In this document: positions 58,553-64,000 of the stretch, in pieces
Layout: each line of letters starts with the position of its first letter
Position numbering within the stretch: position 1 is the stretch's first letter
Source: Hygrocybe punicea
Lineage: Eukaryota; Basidiomycota; Agaricomycetes; Agaricales; Hygrophoraceae
Reading direction: 5' to 3'
Assembly (NCBI GenBank): GCA_963556145.1
Contig: OY744467.1
Coordinates: 1,674,001 to 1,738,000 of the forward strand
Length of the DNA: 64,000 nt
Made by a program: the position numbers and the translations under genes
Notes under the pieces: generated by a model
The model's database searches: none
The model's input: the letters and a program-made list of their open reading frames with translations, nothing else
Told to the model about the DNA's origin: nothing

Positions 58553-59600
58553 AGAGGGTGAAAGGAGTGACACGGAGGAATGCACGAAGGGGCAGCTGAG
58601 CCGATGTTGGGAATGTTTCGGTGGTGAGGGTGGCAATGTGATTGACGAAAAGCTGAGCAGGCGGAGCAGGAAGACGAAGTTGAGAGGGGGGGGTCCTTCA
58701 CCGATTTCGTAACTAAAAGTGTAAGACGCTCAAAGTGCAAGACGGCGACAGACAGGGACGATTTTAAATAGTGTCTGAAGACAGTATAAGACAGACTAAG
58801 AAACGGGATTGACTTATTCTGTCTTATTTGAGTCTTGATTTCTAGTTTCAGACAGTTCAAGACCCTAAGTAAAACAAGCTTTTCCTGATGATCATGACCT
58901 TCATCATACTAAGTACATGGTCTACATAGTTTATCAGGAAATGCCTGCATAGATAGTCATGGATACGCTACTATACTTTGAAATCCCTGACGCGTGGCTC
59001 GAGATACATTTTCGAATGACCTGTTTCGCGACTTTCCCGTGACTCGCTGACTAATTTGTTTGTTTGGTTGTAGGGCTTCTAGTACAAGGCTTTGCAGGAG
59101 CAAAATTTCCTTATTCGAACTTGAATATGCCGAGCTTTCAGGCCTCATTGCTCGACTCCGAAGAGATCAAACGATGCAGCGAGCTTCGGAATGCCATGTC
59201 TATATATGCAGTTCCTTTCATTGGATGCTTGGAGCCTTATTAGCGTCCAGGTGGCAGGGTGCCTATCATGATCGAGTGGTTTAGTTAGAACGACTGCGCA
59301 GGCGATTCTTTGGATGGCGAAGACGGTGAGCACCAAAGTACAGTTCCACATTTCCTTTCATGGCATGAGTCTCTCGCACCGAACTAAGGGACATCATTAT
59401 CTAGCGCCTACACTGGTGCCAAATCTGGGATCGATCGAGTAAAATAGTCCCGCAGGCACCTACGAATAAATAAACAGTTACTTGAAGGACAGCTCAGCCA
59501 CTAGCCACTATCTTTTTCCCACCACAAGTATAGAGTAATTGCCGCGACATCTCCTCTTCGCATTCTCGCTGCTTACTGTTCCACTGATAGAACAACTTTT
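58553..59600. other. No gene recognised upstream of copy B
   Basis: Short unsupported open frames only. The last ~90 bases (from about 59518) are the upstream region of copy B and resemble bases 32-83 of the window. Confidence 0.4.
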
Positions 59601-59693
59601 GAAAGGAACCGTGCATTGCCTTCCGTCGAATTCCGACTTCCCAACTGTTCTAGCGGAATTTCGCCAAGCTTCTGTTCTTCACGAACCAGCGGA

Positions 59694-61806
59694 ATGAGCA
59701 CCGATAAGGCCTCTCTGCCTGATCTGACGAAGTGTCCTCGTCAGCAAGTTTCTACACTTCGCTGTGAAGGCAAGGTCAACTTTCGGTACTTCGGAAAGCC
59801 AGCTGATCTCGACTTTTGGCCTAGATCTTTGTACCTCCTCAAACGACACACATTGCAGTAGCGGCGAGTGTGCCGATACCATCGAGGAACGAGCCCCGAG
59901 TGTTCCTGCACATCTGCTCGGGAATATACCAAGGTTGCTGTGTTCGGTATTGAAGAGAGCGACAGGAACATGGAACAATCCGGGCAACAACAGGATCATT
60001 CGTAGCCTCGTGCTTCTGACGCTGTTGTTCCCAGCATTTGCAAAACCAATTAATATGGCCGTTAACGCACAGTCGACATCAAACCAGAGCGCGAACCCTC
60101 ACACGATCAGCGCTAGGGCTGTTGAGACGATCCTCGCACTTCTATCAGTTGCCCTGATAACCTCTACCTACACCATTCTGATTAGCACCAGCCGTCGCTT
60201 GTCAAACACTAGCAAGCTACCCATGGCGTGCATCAGCAAAAATATCAGGGCGATTCTTGAACAGGCATGGCCTGACACCAGCTCTTCCACGCAATGTCTC
60301 GTTCCCGATGGTGCCCAAACTGATGCAATCAGGCTATTGTATTGTGGTGAAATGCATCAGGATGCCACAAAGGGCCGCATTGCCAGGGGAGTCTTGCAAT
60401 GCGAGGCAAATCCTGATAAGCGACTCTATACACCTCGTCTCTGGCTGACTAATGGGTCCTCGTCGACATCAAACATGGTCCAGGTTATGGTGTGGGAGTG
60501 GGTGTTTGTGTGGATGGGCTTCTGGATGTTGATCATCACCTTGCTGCACAACGGGTTCATTGGCGGTAAGGTCATAGGACCAGACGGCTTCCTTCGACTC
60601 GCAGTGGTCCTAGCGTATTTGGTAGCTTATGCAGCCCATGTTGCATACGTGTGGTGGTCTTGCACTACCTGGCTCACCAATGTCGCTGCGGGGGCTTCGT
60701 GGAGCCTGCTCAATAGGGCCCGATTCGCTGTCATAGATAAAGCGCATTATGAACACCACCTCATGCACCAGAGCGAACGCGGACCTCTGAAGTTCAGGGA
60801 AATCAGCAAAGCCAGTAAAGGGTTCGCCCAAGAGTACTTCGAGGCGGAGCTTGTGCATGACGCATATGCCCCACGGGTCGATAACTACGTTTCCGTCAAA
60901 GACAGCACCACGGAGCCGACTGCACCACCGGGAAGACATGGGGAACATGAGAACGCGTTGAGGAACGTCGAATCTGCACAGACGACTGAAAGGACAAACA
61001 CAGTAACCGCTGCCGCTGACTCCCTTGACCGCATTATTGCAAATGGAATGCTTATTGTCGCAGTCAACATTTCCTCTGGCTTCCTTGTGTGGACGGTAGA
61101 ACCACAAGATTTGCAGAATTCACAGTTGGGATCATTGGGGTTGCTCACATCCCTATCTTTGGGAGTTGCGGCAATGTTCACAAGTGCCGTGTATTTGCAG
61201 ACAACGAACACCTCGTTCCAGGAGTTGTTGTCACTGAAGGAAATTTTGATCAATGGACAGGCCGAGGAATTTTCCACGAAGCGTCCACTATCGCGTCGGC
61301 CCATTAGCTTCATGCAAGGCAAAGTGAAGGTCCAAAGAGTGCACATGCGCGACTTCTTCGAAACAGTGAATGCGTGGAGTATCCTATGCTTCATGGCGTT
61401 AGGTCCGGGATACTTCCTACTACCGACCAAGGATGATCAAGACAGAAAATCGAAAGAGACGGAGTACGAGCTACCGATAACTGTGAGGGGTCATTCGGTG
61501 GTCCTCACGACTGCGAGCACAGACAGCCACAGTAAAGATGAAGAGGGCAAAAGCTTTCATGCTATCAATGTATTCTACGTGAAATCGCCATCGGTCAATG
61601 TCTTTAACAGTGGTCTCGCAGAGAATGCACCGGCTGCTGAAGGGCCCGATGGGACTGCACCGGCTGCTGAAGGACTCGATGGGACTGCACCGGCAGTCTC
61701 TGCTGAAGGGCTTGACGGGAATGCACCGGCTGCTGAAGGACTCGATGGGACTGCACCGGCAGTCTCTGCTGAAGGGCTTGACGGGAATGCAGCCTCTGCC
61801 TGGTGA
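59694..61806 (+). CDS. Multi-pass membrane protein, copy B
   Basis: Same proposed structure as copy A: exon 1 59694-59857 (MSTDKASLPDL), a 148-nt intron 59858-60005, and exon 2 60006-61806; about 654 residues. Hydrophobic segments match copy A, with an extracellular-looking loop between. The block corresponding to A 23231-23818 differs at only two bases, far fewer than the flanks. The C-terminus has an expanded run of AEGLDG(N/T)APA repeats. The frame then ends at SAW, while the tail homologous to copy A (LVSAENL) continues in another frame, so the end has been frameshifted. No family or function is recognised. Confidence 0.75.
61623..61800 (+). repeat. Tandem coding repeat at the end of copy B
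   Basis: Five or six units of 30-42 bp encode (VS)AEGLDG(N/T)APA. They are nearly identical, so recently expanded. Copy A has only diverged single units (GGLDEK, AGLEGK, ENLDG). The frame change relative to copy A falls at the last unit. Confidence 0.8.
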
Positions 61807-61929
61807 GGAGGCATCCGCACTTGTCTCCGCTGAAAATCTTGGTGGAAATGTGAAAAAAGGACAGGTACAAGGTATATCTGATGAAGAAAATGTGCAAGGT
61901 GACACCTCCGAGTCGAGCATGAAATGATT

Positions 61930-62780
61930 CTCGACCAATGTTTTCACATCAATGATTAGTGTAACGACTTATGACTTGGATTTGGAGAGCTTGTCTGTCT
62001 TATGCATACGAGGAATTTGATGAATGGAAACGGCTTCGGCTTTCGATGGAATACATAGATTGAAAGTCTGGGCCCTCTGTAATCTATGACACGGGTACGG
62101 ACGGAATACAATAAAAAGTTCCGGGAATATTTTGGACTCCGATCAGGTGAAATACCGGGATACTTACGCGCATTCAAAGCTGGTGACTGTACGAGCGAGG
62201 GTACACCGAAGACGGCACAATGTCTGACCGCCGCCTGGCTGGTGCACGGGACCTGGGACCTTGGTGCCATTTCTTCAAACTCAGCTCAACTGACATTGAA
62301 ACTTAGTATATTGGATTTTTTGCGTAAAACAATTATTTTATTTTATTAAATGCTACATGTCGTCCCATTGCCTTCAGTGCGGCAATATATTAAACCCACT
62401 GTCGGTTAATCAAGGAAAAGGAAAAGCAGAAAACAAGAACTGAATCCAACAAACTGTAAAGTACACCTTCTGTCGCAGAAAATTTTCTGACTTCCCTTAG
62501 TGTTCAAACCGACACTGTCGCAACACTGTGTTCCATACTGAGCCTCTGGAACCAAACATTGCACATTCCCTCGTCGAAGCTGCAAGAATGGATATAACTT
62601 TACTGTCAGACATCAATAATGCTAGGACTGGAACGATCCACAATTCGTCACCCACTTTCCCTTCTACCAACCAATCGACATTCCTTCCCATTCCAAACCA
62701 AAACACCCCCATTCCGAACTTTCAAATTCTTGCTACATCAGCTTGAGACACAATAATTGCTTCACTTCGGCAACCAAAAG
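61930..62780. other. Intergenic after copy B
   Basis: No supported gene. A + strand open frame at 62528-62746 (MFHTEPLEPNIAHSLVEAAR) may be an upstream exon of the following gene, but has no motif. Confidence 0.35.
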
Positions 62781-62981
62781 GTGGTATCTTCTGTGCTTGA
62801 GAAACCTGTAGAAGTGCAAAGGGTTTGAGAACACAAGGTCATACGGAATGTACCTTCCTTCTCTGTCGAAAATGCTGCCAGGAATTTACCCGCGAAGGAG
62901 TGTTGAAAGGGGAGCTTCGCCCAAATTGTCAGGAACAGAAGCATCGAATCGACATTCCTAGGGGGTAGTCAGGGACCGGCT

Positions 62982-63995
62982 ATGCCCATGATGGAAACAG
63001 CCACTTTTCCATCTATTCCGTTGCATTCGATGCAGGTTCCCACACCTTCACAGGGTACAATCCTTTCACAGACCCCAGTCCCTGACCGGCACAAGGCTCT
63101 GGAAAAGCCACCTGGCAGGAACGTCAGCCAACAAGAATCCAACACCCTGCAGATCCCCCTAGCCCAGTACCCTTCAGCGCCTGATGCAGTGCCAAGGGTA
63201 GTTTCACCAGCACTACCAATGGTACTGCCTGCAGTAACATCATTAGGGGGGACAGTGACCCAAGCAGCTTCAGCGAGCTTCATTCCTCCCTTGCACCCTC
63301 CTCCGAGGCCAAGTCATGCTATGCCGATTGCGTCAATGTGGCAGAGCATCACACCAGGATGGTTAGCAGCATGTCAGGAAGCTGCAAAAGATGACGACAA
63401 ATGTACCAATGCAAAAAAGGCAGTAATCCAGTCCAGACAACAAAAAATGATGCAAGTCACAGCTATTTCATGGTTCCAGGTGCATCATTTATCTCATCGG
63501 CCACACCTGACCTGTGCTGACAGAACATTGAAGGAAAATTGTCCTCCGGTCGTATTGCTATTGCAAGTAGGAACGTTTCCAGATTTCCGGGTTGACGACC
63601 ACCAGGACCTTGTTAATATTCTAGGACTGAAAAGGGACTCGCGATTTGAAGCCTATAACCGACAATACAGTCGGTGGGACTGTCATGGCCTGAACACAGT
63701 CCAACAAGTCGAGACGGGGGAGGTATTGCTATTCCGTAAACTTCCGACTGGTGTGACTGGCCCGCGCCTTCAAATTTGCCCCGGGTTGGATATTGAAATA
63801 GCCCATTTGACCAGTTCGGGCATCATGAGCAAGAAACGTTCCCGGGAAGTTAGAACAGGGACATCAATAAAAAGCCCAGAGACTTTCCTGGATACACGTA
63901 CCTCCCTGAATAAAAGGGCCCGAGACGATACAAAGACACCAAATAAACAACCATTGGGATTGGTTCTTGCTCCTTCACCACACGGTACCCCCTAG
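62982..63995 (+). CDS. Orphan gene with an upstream zinc-knuckle exon
   Basis: The open frame from the ATG at 62982 ends with TAG at 63993-63995 (337 residues). The first 110 residues are Pro/Ser-rich. Then come ITPGWLAACQEAAKD, a Lys/Gln stretch, ISWFQVHHLSHRP, VGTFPDFRVDDH and YSRWDCHGLNTVQQV, and a basic tail (KKRSREV). Directly upstream, about 62808-62965 in another frame, a Cys-rich stretch (ECTFLLCRKCCQEF, PNCQEQKH) looks like an exon encoding a zinc knuckle. I recall the pair knuckle plus PGW/W...P region from repeated mushroom proteins. The splice linking them is not resolved. Function unknown; the basic tail suggests the nucleus. Confidence 0.5.
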   Translation: MPMMETATFPSIPLHSMQVPTPSQGTILSQTPVPDRHKALEKPPGRNVSQQESNTLQIPLAQYPSAPDAVPRVVSPALPMVLPAVTSLGGTVTQAASASFIPPLHPPPRPSHAMPIASMWQSITPGWLAACQEAAKDDDKCTNAKKAVIQSRQQKMMQVTAISWFQVHHLSHRPHLTCADRTLKENCPPVVLLLQVGTFPDFRVDDHQDLVNILGLKRDSRFEAYNRQYSRWDCHGLNTVQQVETGEVLLFRKLPTGVTGPRLQICPGLDIEIAHLTSSGIMSKKRSREVRTGTSIKSPETFLDTRTSLNKRARDDTKTPNKQPLGLVLAPSPHGTP

Positions 63996-64000
63996 GGACC

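Noticed and set aside
1..64000. tRNA or rRNA genes
   Set aside because: None recognised; the T-loop-like GATTCGA near 55854 is part of the LTR element's primer-site region, not a tRNA gene.

Overview
The window looks like nuclear DNA of a mushroom-forming basidiomycete (Agaricomycetes). Introns of 48-65 nt with GT..AG ends and CTAAC-like branch points can be read directly. The protein families are those of basidiomycetes: Helitrons, hAT and Tc1/mariner transposases, and fragments of terpene synthase, YTH and NACHT genes. There are no operons and no tRNA or rRNA genes that I can see. Most of the 64 kb is a nest of transposable elements.

The frame of the locus is a pair of paralogous multi-pass membrane protein genes, copy A (22769-24836) and copy B (59694-61806). 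They were probably tandem neighbours and are now about 35 kb apart. A Tc1/mariner-like element (86-22677) sits upstream of copy A and has been expanded by later insertions. Its two ends flank a long single-ORF Helitron with a C-terminal USP-like protease domain (2496-10220), fragments of a terpene synthase and of a YTH protein gene, a spliced lineage-specific gene (12397-15897) broken by an 859-bp hAT MITE, a repeat-rich AT segment, a two-exon gene (19197-19991), and a mariner transposase split by an 810-bp foldback element.

Right of copy A comes a 2.8-kb element with perfect 8-bp target duplications and an apparently intact six-exon zinc-finger/PHD gene (25418-28254). Next is a 13.3-kb decayed hAT element (28483-41790) holding an LTR element without pol, a second MITE, a dead hAT transposase hit by a second foldback element, and an antisense accessory gene. 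A decayed IS630/Tc1-like element with roughly 370-bp inverted repeats and an antisense second gene follows (42521-47135). A young Helitron with a five-exon Rep/helicase gene and a downstream OB-fold-like gene (about 47370-54801) comes next; the Rep/helicase gene is split by a 1.66-kb LTR-like insertion with a perfect 5-bp target duplication. The last repeat is a third MITE (55593-58544) that has received a second LTR element. Copy B and a zinc-knuckle gene close the window.

Insertions can be ordered because removing an insert plus one copy of its target duplication joins the flanking reading frame exactly: both foldbacks, MITE 1, and the LTR in Helitron 2. Decay is uneven. Elements in 28-47 kb are CpG-poor with CGA-to-TGA stops, while Helitron 2 keeps its CpGs and all splice phases. 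Family names rest on motifs read in the sequence and recalled family patterns; no database search was possible.
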